This document shows, one piece after another, positions 46,121-55,600 of a stretch of DNA of 64,000 nt; position 1 is the stretch's first letter; each line of letters starts with the position of its first letter. The stretch covers positions 1 through 64,000 of the forward strand of contig JACRGR010000051.1 in assembly GCA_016212275.1 (NCBI GenBank). Reading direction: 5' to 3'. The translations under genes and the position numbers were made by a program. Source of the DNA: Nitrospinota bacterium (GTDB lineage Bacteria > Nitrospinota_A > UBA7883 > JACRGQ01). The notes below the pieces were generated by a model. The model had not been told where the DNA came from. It saw only the letters and a list, made by a program, of their open reading frames with translations, and did not search any database.

Positions 46121-46140
46121 AACGGTTTTCAAAACCGGTT
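46121..46140. promoter_or_regulatory. palindrome in the guaB-lysC divergent spacer
   Basis: CGGTTTT-C-AAAACCG (46123-46137) within AACGGTTTTC AAAACCGGTT is symmetric about the centre C. The 1-base spacer makes it a poor RNA hairpin but a good protein binding site. A divergent spacer of 203 bases separates guaB from lysC; no known consensus (PurR or other) is matched. Confidence 0.35.
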
Positions 46141-46204
46141 TTTGGAACTGGCTCATCTGTGCGTTATTGCGTTGGCCCGAAGGTTTGGAATACAATCCGA
46201 CTCT

Positions 46205-47422
46205 ATGGCATTAATCGTACAAAAATACGGCGGCACGTCCGTGGGCGACATCGAGCGCATCAAAAACGTGGCCAAGAAGGTCTCCCGCTTCAAGAAAGAG
46301 GGGCACAAGCTGGTGGTGGTGCTTTCCGCCATGTCCGGCCAGACGGACAACCTCATCAAAATGGCGTACCAGATCACCGACGAGCCGAACGAGCGCGAAC
46401 TGGACATGCTCATTTCCACCGGTGAGAGGATCACGATTCCCCTGCTGGCGATGGCGCTTCAGGCGCTGGGGCACAAGGCGGTCAGCCTCACCGGGCGGCA
46501 AAGCGGCATTTTCACCGATAGCACCTACACCAAAGCGCGCATCAAGAACATCTCCAATGAGAATGTGAAGCGGTATCTGGACGAGGATTACATCGTGGTG
46601 GTGGCCGGCTTCCAGGGGATAGACGACCGGCAGAACGTGACCACGCTGGGCCGCGGCGGGAGCGACACCACCGGGGTGGCGCTGGCGGTGGCGCTGAAGG
46701 CTGACCTGTGCGAGATATACACCGACGTGGACGGCGTATATACCACCGATCCGAACGTGGAGCCGAAAGCGCGGCGCATTGACCGCATCAGCTACGAGGA
46801 GATGCTGGAAATGGCGAGCCTGGGCGCGAAAGTGCTCCAGACGCGCTCGGTGGAATTCGCGGCGAAATACCGGATGCCGGTGGTGGTAAAATCAACGTTC
46901 AAGGACGGACCCGGAACATGGGTCGTTGCAGAGGAGCCTTCGATGGAAAAAGTGGTCGTGTCTTCCGTGGTCTATGATAAAAATCAGGCAAAGCTCACCG
47001 TGGTGGGGGTGCCGGACAAGCCGGGCATCGCCGCCAAAATATTCGGGGTGATCGCCAAGGAAGAGATCAACGTGGACATGATCATCCAGAACGTGAGCAC
47101 CACCGATCTCACCGACCTCTCCCTCACCGTGCCGCGCACCGAGGCGGGCAAAACGATGAAACTGCTGAAAACCGCGGTGGCCGAGATCGGCGCGAAGGAC
47201 GTGGTGATGGACGAGAACATCGGCAAGGTGTCCATCATCGGGGTGGGGATGCGCTCACACACCGGCGTGGCGGCCAAGCTGTTCTCCCTGCTGGCCGACG
47301 CGGGCATCAACATCGAGATGATCTCCACCTCCGAGATCAAGATATCCTGCGTCATCCGCCGGGACGACGTGGACCGCGCCGTGCGCATCATGCACGCGGG
47401 GTTCAGCCTGGACGCGCAGTGA
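46205..47422 (+). CDS. lysC: aspartate kinase
   Basis: 405 residues from the ATG at 46205, which starts the family motif VQKYGGTSVG; a longer frame upstream is in the intergenic spacer. Kinase domain (about 1-240; VLSAMSGQTDNL, DTTGVALAVALKADLCEIYTDVDGV) then two ACT domains (about 265-400) for amino-acid feedback. Phosphorylates aspartate at the start of lysine, methionine and threonine synthesis. The next gene, cimA, begins one base into its stop (TGATG), so both are coupled. Confidence 0.95.
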   Translation: MALIVQKYGGTSVGDIERIKNVAKKVSRFKKEGHKLVVVLSAMSGQTDNLIKMAYQITDEPNERELDMLISTGERITIPLLAMALQALGHKAVSLTGRQSGIFTDSTYTKARIKNISNENVKRYLDEDYIVVVAGFQGIDDRQNVTTLGRGGSDTTGVALAVALKADLCEIYTDVDGVYTTDPNVEPKARRIDRISYEEMLEMASLGAKVLQTRSVEFAAKYRMPVVVKSTFKDGPGTWVVAEEPSMEKVVVSSVVYDKNQAKLTVVGVPDKPGIAAKIFGVIAKEEINVDMIIQNVSTTDLTDLSLTVPRTEAGKTMKLLKTAVAEIGAKDVVMDENIGKVSIIGVGMRSHTGVAAKLFSLLADAGINIEMISTSEIKISCVIRRDDVDRAVRIMHAGFSLDAQ

Positions 47423-49008
47423 TGGGCGAACGGGTATTCGTTTACGATACCACCCTGCGCGACGGTTCGCAGTCCGAGGACATCTCCTTTTCGCTTCAGG
47501 ACAAACTGCGGATCACCGGAAAGCTGGACGACCTAGGCGTCCGTTACATCGAGGGCGGGTGGCCCGGCTCCAACCCGAAGGACGCCGCCTACTTCAAGGA
47601 AGTGCGGAAACTGAAACTGAAGAACGCGCGCATCGCGGCGTTCGGTAGCACCCACCACCCCTCGCGCACGCCGTCCACCGACGCGAACCTGCGGCTCCTC
47701 CTGGAGTGCAAGGCCCCGGTGGTCACTCTGGTGGGCAAGACGTGGGACATCCATGTGTCCACCGTCCTGCGGGTGGCAAAGCCCCACAACCTGCGGCTCA
47801 TCCGCGATTCGGTGAAATATGTAAAGCCGAAGGTGGACGAAGTGGTGTTCGACGCGGAGCACTTTTTCGACGCATACAAGAACGACAGCCTGTACGCGAT
47901 GGAGTGCCTGGAAGCCGCGCTGGAAGGGGGCGCGGACTGGCTGGTGCTGTGCGATACCAATGGCGGATCGCTCCCGCATGAAGTGTTCGACATCACCGCG
48001 CAGGTGAAGCAAAAGTACAATTGCAATATCGGCATCCATTGCCACAACGACGGCGATCTGGCCATCGCCAATACCATCATGGCGGTGCAGGCCGGCGCGC
48101 GTCAGGTGCAGGGGACCGTGAACGGCCTGGGCGAGCGATGCGGCAACGCCGACCTGTGTTCCATCGTGCCGAACCTTCAGATCAAGCTGGGGTACAAGTG
48201 CTTCCCTGAAGCGAAACTCAAAAACCTGCGGGAGACCTCGCTGTTCGTTTCGGAAATGGGGAACCTCAAGCCGCGCATCCACCAGCCGTTCGTGGGGCAG
48301 TCGGCATTCGCGCACAAAGGGGGACTGCATGTGGACGCGGTGTTGAAAAACCCGCTTACCTACGAACACATCCCGCCGGAAAAGGTGGGGAATACGCGCC
48401 GCATCCTCGTGTCGGACCTCGCGGGCAAGGCAACCATACAGGCAAAGGCGCGCGAGTTCGGCATTGACCTCAAATCGGACGACCCGGTGGCGCGCGACGT
48501 GGTGGGCCGCATCAAGGAGCTGGAAAGCCAGGGGTATCAGTTCGAGGGGGCCGACGGCTCGCTGGAGATACTCATCAAGAAAGCGCGCGGGCACTGGAAA
48601 AAGTTTTTCGAGGTGAAGCGCTCGCGCGTGCTGGTTTCGGTATCCGCTAACAGCGAGCAACAATACAGCGAAGCGGTGGTGGTGCTGAAAACGCCGGACG
48701 GCGCGGAGCACCGCGCGGTGGCGGAAGGCAACGGCCCCGTGAACGCGATGGACAAGGCGTTCCGGCAGGCGCTCTCGGCGTATTACCCGGAACTGAAGGG
48801 CGTGCGCCTTTTGGACTTCAAGGTGCGCATTTTGGACGAAACCTCCGGCACCAGCGCGAAGACGCGGGTGCTGATCGAATCCGGCGACGAGTTCGGCAAC
48901 AAATGGGGAACGGTGGGCGTTTCCGAGAACGTGATCGAGGCGAGCTGGCAGGCGCTCATTGATTCCATTGATTTCCGCCTGCACCGGAAAACGCCGAAGA
49001 AAAAATAG
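47422..49008 (+). CDS. cimA: citramalate synthase
   Basis: 528 residues from the ATG that overlaps the lysC stop by one base. HMGL-type TIM barrel with DTTLRDGSQSED at the start, the divalent-metal motif HCHNDGDLA, and an LeuA-type dimerisation/regulatory region in the last 130 residues (FKVRILDETSGTSAKTRV). The length, the SEDISFSLQDKLRI segment and the barrel sequences fit CimA (TIGR00977 type) rather than 2-isopropylmalate synthase. It makes (R)-citramalate from pyruvate and acetyl-CoA for threonine-independent isoleucine synthesis. Confidence 0.88.
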   Translation: MGERVFVYDTTLRDGSQSEDISFSLQDKLRITGKLDDLGVRYIEGGWPGSNPKDAAYFKEVRKLKLKNARIAAFGSTHHPSRTPSTDANLRLLLECKAPVVTLVGKTWDIHVSTVLRVAKPHNLRLIRDSVKYVKPKVDEVVFDAEHFFDAYKNDSLYAMECLEAALEGGADWLVLCDTNGGSLPHEVFDITAQVKQKYNCNIGIHCHNDGDLAIANTIMAVQAGARQVQGTVNGLGERCGNADLCSIVPNLQIKLGYKCFPEAKLKNLRETSLFVSEMGNLKPRIHQPFVGQSAFAHKGGLHVDAVLKNPLTYEHIPPEKVGNTRRILVSDLAGKATIQAKAREFGIDLKSDDPVARDVVGRIKELESQGYQFEGADGSLEILIKKARGHWKKFFEVKRSRVLVSVSANSEQQYSEAVVVLKTPDGAEHRAVAEGNGPVNAMDKAFRQALSAYYPELKGVRLLDFKVRILDETSGTSAKTRVLIESGDEFGNKWGTVGVSENVIEASWQALIDSIDFRLHRKTPKKK

Positions 49009-49778
49009 TGAAAATAAGCCACGCTTCCGTTTCGGACATGGGGCTGAGGCGGACCAATAACGAGGACTTCGTGCTCGAGAACGGGCTGGTGGGCCTGTTC
49101 CTGTTGGCCGACGGCATGGGCGGCCACCAGGCGGGCGAGAAGGCCAGCAGGCTCGCGCTGGAGAGCATCAACAATTTCTTCGTGGAATACGAAACGGCGT
49201 CCGCCGAAGAGACCAACAGCCTCCAGACGTTTCCCTCGGAACTGCCGATGGGGGGGCGCAAACTCATTTACTCCATCATCCGGGCCAATACCATCGTCAC
49301 CGAGTCGGCCCAGCTCGATAAGGAACTTGATGGGATGGGGACGACCGTGGTGGCGATCTACGCCGATCGGGATGAACTGTTCGCCGCGCATGTGGGGGAC
49401 AGCCGGATTTACATGCTTCGCGGCGGGAAACTGTCCCAAGTGACGGAGGATCACTCGTTCTACTTCGAGGAACTGAAAAAAGGGTTTTTCACAAAGGAAC
49501 AGTTGGACGCGATGCCGTTCAAGAACCGCCTTACCCGCGCGTTGGGCCACATGGGGAAAGCGAAAGTGGACATGAAGGTTATCCATCCCCGTCCCGGCGA
49601 TCTCTTCCTGTTGTGCTCGGATGGATTGACCGACATGATGGGGGACGACGACATCCGCACAATCATGGCGGAAGCGGTGAGCCTTGAAACCTGCGCCCAC
49701 GCCTTGGTGGATACAGCCAAGGCCAACGGCGGGCTGGACAATGTTTCCGTTGTGCTGGTGCGCATAGACGGTCTGTGA
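49008..49778 (+). CDS. PP2C-type serine/threonine phosphatase (PPM family)
   Basis: 256 residues from a GTG sharing the last base of the cimA stop. PPM motifs: SDMGLRRTNNED, FLLADGMGGHQAGE, GDSRIYMLRGGKLSQVTEDHS, CSDGLTDMMGDDD, and LDNVSVVLVRIDG; the metal-binding aspartates are all present. No membrane segment. Such phosphatases oppose Hanks-type kinases, none of which is in the window. Downstream by 13 bases is the GAF/GGDEF-like protein. May act on cell-shape or division proteins given the nearby mreB, which is inference only. Confidence 0.93.
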   Translation: MKISHASVSDMGLRRTNNEDFVLENGLVGLFLLADGMGGHQAGEKASRLALESINNFFVEYETASAEETNSLQTFPSELPMGGRKLIYSIIRANTIVTESAQLDKELDGMGTTVVAIYADRDELFAAHVGDSRIYMLRGGKLSQVTEDHSFYFEELKKGFFTKEQLDAMPFKNRLTRALGHMGKAKVDMKVIHPRPGDLFLLCSDGLTDMMGDDDIRTIMAEAVSLETCAHALVDTAKANGGLDNVSVVLVRIDGL

Positions 49779-49791
49779 AATAACGCAAGGG

Positions 49792-51249
49792 GTGGCGATG
49801 CCGATACCGGACGATACGCGGGACTTTGACGAATTCATCCAGCTTGTCTGCAACGTCATGGAGGCCTACACGGTGGCCTTCCTTTCCTACGATCCGGCGG
49901 CGGACGAACTGACCCTGCGTTCCCACTTCTCGCTGGGGAACACCATAAACCCCCGCGTGACCATCCGGAGCGGGCAGGGGATGATCGGCTGGGTGGCCAA
50001 GGAGCGCAAACCGCTTGCCGCCAAGGAATTTTCGCACGACGCCACCACCCTCAAGCTGTACACCACGCAGGAGGACATCAAATCGTTCCTCGCTGTGCCG
50101 GTGATGGACCGCGAACGCCTGATGGGGGTGCTGACGGTGGACAGCAAGCGGCAGTATGTGTTCACCCCCAAGCACCAAAAGGTGATGGCCGATTTCGCCT
50201 CCGCGCTGGCGCGGCTGGCGGTGCGCCATGAGCGGGTGCGGGAGCTTACCCACGAGGCCGCCTGCATCGATGCGGTGGCGGACGTGGTGAAGGAGATGGC
50301 CGCGTCGGAGCGGCTTTCGCACATCGTGCGGATACTGCACGCCAACGTGGGCAAGCTGGTGGAGCACTCCGGGTTCATATTCGCCCTCAAATCGCCGGAG
50401 GAGGGGGTGTTCAACATTATTCCCGCCCCCGCGGAGACCGACGATGATATAAAAAAGATTCCATTGCACCTCGACCAATCGCTGATGGGCTGGGTGATAC
50501 GCAAAAACCAGCCGCTGAACCACCACGACGTGAGCCAAAGCCAGCACGGGCTGAACGTGGGCATCGCCGTGGAGGGCATCCGCTCGTTCCTCGGCGTGCC
50601 GATGGTGGTGCGGCGCGAGGTCATCGGCGCGCTGGGCGTGGTGGGGTCGAAGGTGCGGGCATTCACCACGGCGGACATGAAAATTCTTTCCATCCTCGGC
50701 TCCATCGCCGCCTCGTACGTCGCCGGGGCGTATGCCTACGGCCAAAGCCTCATTTCGCGCAAGGTGGACACGCTGACGGGGCTGGGGAATTACCTTTATT
50801 TGGAAGAGAAGATAGCGGAACTCGATGGCACCCACGGGGCGCTGTTGGCTTTGGATATAGACAACTTCCGCAAGGTGACGGACGAATTTTCCGTGGCGGC
50901 GGCGGACGCGGCGCTGGTGGAGATAGCGCGGTTCTTCCACCGCGTGGTGGCGCAGGAGGGGTACGTCACCCGTTACTACGGCGACGTGTTCCTCATTTAC
51001 CTGCGCGGACACAATCGGGAAGAGGCGGGCATCGCCGCGCAAAAACTGCTGGACCTTCTGAAAGCGAAACACTTTTTTATTGATGATAAACACGTCATAT
51101 TTGAAGGTAAGATAGGCGTGGCATTTTACCCGCGGGACGGCAAGAGCGGGGGTGAGCTTATCAAGCGCGCCTTCAACGCCCTGAAATCGGGAAAAGGGGC
51201 CGGCACCGTGGCGGTTATTGACGAAGCAATGAAAAACGGGACAGTTTGA
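49792..51249 (+). CDS. tandem GAF protein with degenerate GGDEF domain
   Basis: 485 residues. First GAF at about 10-150 (SGQGMIGWVAKERKPLAAKE, FLAVPVMDRERLMGVLTVDS), second GAF at about 165-320 (GIRSFLGVPMVVRREVIGALGVVG), then a GGDEF-fold domain (KVDTLTGLGNYLYLEEKIAEL, LLALDIDNFRKVTD). The active-site loop reads YYGDVF where active diguanylate cyclases have GG[DE]EF, and the segment after lacks the RxxD inhibitory site. It is thus unlikely to make c-di-GMP and may bind GTP or act as a regulator. Lies between the PP2C phosphatase (13 bases) and the repeat before mreB. Confidence 0.85.
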   Translation: MAMPIPDDTRDFDEFIQLVCNVMEAYTVAFLSYDPAADELTLRSHFSLGNTINPRVTIRSGQGMIGWVAKERKPLAAKEFSHDATTLKLYTTQEDIKSFLAVPVMDRERLMGVLTVDSKRQYVFTPKHQKVMADFASALARLAVRHERVRELTHEAACIDAVADVVKEMAASERLSHIVRILHANVGKLVEHSGFIFALKSPEEGVFNIIPAPAETDDDIKKIPLHLDQSLMGWVIRKNQPLNHHDVSQSQHGLNVGIAVEGIRSFLGVPMVVRREVIGALGVVGSKVRAFTTADMKILSILGSIAASYVAGAYAYGQSLISRKVDTLTGLGNYLYLEEKIAELDGTHGALLALDIDNFRKVTDEFSVAAADAALVEIARFFHRVVAQEGYVTRYYGDVFLIYLRGHNREEAGIAAQKLLDLLKAKHFFIDDKHVIFEGKIGVAFYPRDGKSGGELIKRAFNALKSGKGAGTVAVIDEAMKNGTV

Positions 51250-51274
51250 GAATAATGTGCGCATGAAGAAGAAA

Positions 51275-51349
51275 GAGATTGCTTCGCTAACGCTCGCAAT
51301 GACCCGTGATTGTCATTGCGAGGCCATCGAAGATGGCCGTGGCAATCTC
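51275..51349. repeat. second copy of the GAGATTGC...GCAATCTC repeat core
   Basis: 75 bases, same length as the core at 18223-18297 and similar to its reverse complement. It contains inner arms CGCAATGAC and GTCATTGCG. It lies directly upstream of mreB (39 bases before the start) and follows the GAF/GGDEF gene. The outer 17-bp terminal repeat seen at 18 kb is not conserved here. Confidence 0.7.
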
Positions 51350-51387
51350 AGGCCGACCTACTACCAAACGATGAAAAGCGGGGAGCA

Positions 51388-52437
51388 ATGAGCGATATAA
51401 ATAGTTTCAGGGACGGCATCACCTATCTGCGTTCGTTTTTCGCCACGGACCTGGCGATGGATCTGGGAACGGCCAACACGCTTATCCACGCGCGGGGCCA
51501 AGGCATTGTGGTCAACGAACCGTCGGTGGTGGCGATAGACAAAAGAACCAAAAAAGTGGTCGCGGTGGGGACCGAGGCCAAGATGATGTTCGGCAAAACG
51601 CCGCAGGACATCATGACCATCCGCCCGATGAAGGACGGCGTGATAGCCGATTTCGACGCGGCGAAGGTGATGATCTCCTCGCTGATTCGCAAAACGAAGC
51701 TCACCTCGTTCATCCTCAAGCCGAAGATCATCATCGGCGTTCCCTCCGGCATCACGCAGGTGGAAAAAAAGGCGGTCATTGAATCCGCGATGGAGACCGG
51801 CATGGGGGAGGTGTATCTGGTGGAGGAACCGATGGCCGCCGCTATCGGCACGAAGATGCCGGTGGGCGAATCACGCGCGAACCTCATCGTGGACATCGGC
51901 GGCGGCACCACGGAAGTCGCCATCATTTCCATGTACGCCACGGCGTACAGCGAATCCATCCGCGTGGCGGGGGACGAGCTGGACGAAGCGATAGTGCGCT
52001 ACCTGCGGAAGAACCACGGCATAGACGTTGGCGTGTTCGAGGCGGAACGGGTGAAGATACACATCGGCTCCGCGTTCGATTCCGGCACGAAGCTGGAGAC
52101 CGAAGTGGCCGGGCGCGACATCGTGAACGGACTGCCCAAGCGCGTGACGGTGGACGACGCGATGATACGCGCGGCGATGGCCGACCCGGTGAAAGCGATC
52201 GTGGAATCGGTGTACCGCGCGCTCCACGGCATCTCGGCGGAAATGGCGGCGGACGTGACCAGCCGGGGCGTGGTGCTGGCGGGCGGCGGCGCGCTCATCC
52301 GCGGTTTGGACAAACGGATCCAGCAGGACCTGGGACTGCCCGTTTCCACCTCGCCCGATCCGTTGACCGCCATCGTGCGCGGCGCGGGCACGGTGCTGGA
52401 AGAGTTCAACACCTACCGCCGGGTGATCATCAACTGA
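51388..52437 (+). CDS. mreB: rod shape-determining protein MreB
   Basis: 349 residues from the ATG at 51388, with GGGGAG just upstream. Actin-like motifs: MDLGTANTLIHARGQGIVVNEPSVVAID, IVDIGGGTTEVAIIS, and GGGALIRGLDKRIQQDLG. It polymerises beneath the membrane to guide peptidoglycan synthesis, so the cell is presumably rod-shaped. mreC, mreD, mrdA do not follow. Its leader contains the repeat core at 51275-51349. Confidence 0.96.
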   Translation: MSDINSFRDGITYLRSFFATDLAMDLGTANTLIHARGQGIVVNEPSVVAIDKRTKKVVAVGTEAKMMFGKTPQDIMTIRPMKDGVIADFDAAKVMISSLIRKTKLTSFILKPKIIIGVPSGITQVEKKAVIESAMETGMGEVYLVEEPMAAAIGTKMPVGESRANLIVDIGGGTTEVAIISMYATAYSESIRVAGDELDEAIVRYLRKNHGIDVGVFEAERVKIHIGSAFDSGTKLETEVAGRDIVNGLPKRVTVDDAMIRAAMADPVKAIVESVYRALHGISAEMAADVTSRGVVLAGGGALIRGLDKRIQQDLGLPVSTSPDPLTAIVRGAGTVLEEFNTYRRVIIN

Positions 52438-52456
52438 CGTTACGGCGCGGCTCAAA

Positions 52457-52588
52457 TTAAGCGCCGCCGTTCGGCAGTCGGATAGTGAACGTCGCGCCTT
52501 CCCCCTCCACGCAATCCACCGATATGGCGCCACCATGTTCTTTTATGATTTCCTTTGTTATCGGCAACCCAAGTTCCGCTTCCCGTTA
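52457..52588 (-). pseudogene. remnant of a histidine kinase C-terminus
   Basis: On the minus strand a 43-codon frame ending at 52457 reads through the last part of a HATPase_c domain: [31 protein letters not shown]. It begins after an in-frame stop (52586-52588), with no start or upstream kinase domains. This is what is left of a gene cut off at about 52586, where the sequence changes to an AT-richer stretch containing two inverted repeats. Likely the edge of an old deletion or rearrangement in front of the glycosylation operon. Confidence 0.7.
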
Positions 52589-52620
52589 GGCATCCCATCC
52601 CGAATATAGATGGGGGTATT

Positions 52621-52648
52621 TGAGCAAAGTTGGTCTGGATTTTGCTCA
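52621..52648. promoter_or_regulatory. inverted repeat upstream of the glycosylation operon
   Basis: TGAGCAAA (52621-52628) and TTTGCTCA (52641-52648) form an 8-bp inverted repeat with a 12-base loop, ending 2 bases before the likely -35 box. An adjacent shorter one (CCCATC...GATGGG) lies at about 52594-52614. Could be an operator or an old terminator hairpin. Confidence 0.4.
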
Positions 52649-52650
52649 TA

Positions 52651-52678
52651 TTGACTGCGGGTAACTAGGTAGTACAGT
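52651..52678 (+). promoter_or_regulatory. probable sigma70-type promoter of the glycosylation operon
   Basis: TTGACT (52651-52656) and TACAGT (52673-52678) with a 16-base spacer. A start site near 52685 would give a very short leader with AGGGT just before the GTG at 52696. Sequence-based only. Confidence 0.45.
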
Positions 52679-52695
52679 GATTAACAGGGTAAAAA

Positions 52696-55600
52696 GTGGC
52701 AAACATGGTTGAAAAGCCGATAAAGAAATTGAAAATTTTAAGCTTCAACTGGCATGAGCCATACCTTTGTCTTTTGGCGAAGACATGGCATGAACTATTT
52801 GTTTTTGAACCTGTTATGTCTGAAGGGGTGTATCGCCGGTGGGATGCCCGTTTCCGAGCGATACCCGCCAACCTGAAGATCGTATCCGAGCGCGAAATGA
52901 ATCAGGGATTGGATGAGGGGAGTTTTGACCTCGTTATTTGCCAGAACGTCAAAGACCTTATGCTGGTCGCTAAATGGCCGAAAACTCCAAAAATTTTGGT
53001 TTTTCACAATAAATTGACCACCGAGATAGCCCTCGGCGGCAACGCGGTGGACAGAATTGCCTATCTGAAGCAGATAAAACCCCTCCTGAAAGGGGTTCAT
53101 TCGGTGTTCATTTCACAGTCCAAAAAGGACGATTGGGGCTTGGAAGGGGACGTTATCTTGCCCGGCATCCCGGTTGAAGAGTACGGCGGCTACACGGGGG
53201 AGATAAAAACCGTCTTGCGTATCGGCAATCGTCTTATGGAGCGCGACCTGATGCTGGGGTTCACCGAACAGGAACAAATCTGCGAGGGGCTTCCCTCGAC
53301 GGTTCTGGGGGATAACCCCCGTCTGCAGGGGTGCCGGATGTCCAATAGCGCGGATGATTTGAAAACGCATTTTCAAAAATGCCGGGTGTACCTGAACACC
53401 ACCAAACACCCATACGAGGACGGCTACAACCTTTCCCTTCTGGAAGCGATGGCTACCGGAATGCCGGTGCTCTCGCTTGCCAATCCGTCGTCACCGATAA
53501 CCGACGGCAAGGAAGGATTCATAAATGATGATTTGGAGAAACTGAAAAACTCCGCACGGCTCCTTTTGGAGGACCATGTGCTGGCGAAGGCAATGGGGGA
53601 GAGTGCCCGCAAAACGGTGGCGGATAAGTTCCCGATGTCCACATTTATTTCCCGTTGGCAAGCCGCGATTGAAACGGCCGCCAGTGGGCGGGCGAATATT
53701 GAAGTAAGAAATGATTTTAAGCGTGCAAATGTTTGGATTGACTACGCATATTATCCGGCGACTACGGCGCACTATCTCCGCCGCGCGTTCGCAAAATCCG
53801 CCAACCTCATTGCCAGCGGCGCTTCCATGCCGCAGGAGGTTATCAAGCTTTGGAATCTTGAGAACATGAAGGCCCCGCTCTTGGGGCAGGACGTGCCGCG
53901 CCTGTTGGCACGCGACGCGCTGGCGATCATGGAGCGGTTCCCCGTCGGATATTCGCCGGACTTTTTCCTGTGGGTGGAAACGGGGCTGGACGGCCCCCCA
54001 ACGGGGCTGGAACGGCTTACTATCCCGAAGGCGGCCTATTTCATAGATACGCACCTGCACACCGCGCAACATATCGCCGCCGCCCGGGCGTTCGATTGCG
54101 TGTTTCTGGCGCAAAGGGAATATATCGGCGAGTTCCAGCGCAACGGCATAATGAACGTCCACTGGCTCCCTCTGGCGTGCGATCCGGAGATACACGGAAA
54201 AAAGGACGTGCCGAAAAAGTACGACATCGGGTTCGCCGGGAGTATCACGCAATCGCATCAGCGGCGGGCCGCGCTTTTGGCGGAACTGCAAAAACGGTTC
54301 AACGTACAAGTGAGTCGCGTGTTTTTGGAAGAGATGGCGGAACTGTACTCCGCATCGAAGATCGTGTTCAACAACGCCATCCGGGACGACCTGAACATGC
54401 GGGTGTTCGAAGCGCTCTGCTCCGGTTCACTTCTGCTTACCGATGCGGCGGCTGGCCTTGAGGAGTTCTTTACCGATGGCAAGCACCTGGCCGTTTACAA
54501 CGACGGTAATATCCTGGAAAAAGCGGCGTGGTGGCTGGCGCATGACGAAGAGCGCGAAGCGGTGGCGCGCGCGGGGCGTGAAGAGGTTCTCAAGCGCCAT
54601 ACCTACGCGCACCGCGCCGATACGATTGTCCAGGTGATGCGCGAAACGCGGGAATCCATCACGTTGTCCGGCGGCAAGCCGAAGAGCTATTTCCGCAACG
54701 TGCGCCCGGAGATCATCGAAATGGTGCCGCCGACCGCCAAGCGGATACTGGAGATCGGATGTGCGGCGGGGGAAACCGGCCGCGCCCTCAAGGAGGCCGA
54801 CCCCCGGCGCGAAGTGGTGGGGGTGGAGTTCGACCGGCAAGCGGCGCGTGAGGCGGAGAAACTGCTGGACCATGTGTTCTGCGCGGACATTGAAAAGTTC
54901 CGCATCCCGTACCCCGAAGGGTATTTTGATTGCATCATCTACGCCGACGTGCTGGAGCACCTGCGCGAACCGTCTGCGGTGATAACGCGCCACAAGCGCC
55001 TGCTGGGTCCGGAGGGCGTGATGGTGATGAGCATCCCGAACGTGCGGCATGTGTCCGTGGTGGCGCAATTGATGGAAGGGCGCTGGACATACCAGGAGGA
55101 GGGCCTTCTGGACAAAACGCATTTGCGGTTTTTTACGCTGGCGGAAGTAAAGGAAATGCTGGAGCAATGCGGCATGACCACACTGCTGGTGCAGGGGAAG
55201 CGGGCCGACACCATCTACCGCGAAGGCGCCAAAGGAACGCTGAAAGCCGGGCGGTGGCAGATCGAAAACCTTACCGAGAGCGAAATGTTGGATTTCTTCG
55301 TCTTTCAGTACCTGGTGCTGGCCACGCCGGACCGGTCGGCGACGGACGCGGCGGACGACCCCGCGAGTCTGGAGCATTACCGGCGTCTGATTGCGGAATC
55401 CGAAGTGTTCCGCGTGGAATCCGACGATCCGTTCATCATGGCGGGGGCCGAGATCGCGGCGTTAAATACACTCGAATCGCCGGGCATTGCGGCGCGGTTG
55501 GACGCGCTGGATGAAAGCAGGGCGCAACGTCTTTTATGGGTGGGGCATTTCAACATGGCGCTGGGCCGTTTCGAGGCGGCCCGCGGGGCGTATGCCCGTG

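Noticed and set aside
46085-46204. Longer start for lysC
   Set aside because: The extra 40 codons lie in the divergent spacer and precede the conserved kinase N-terminus.
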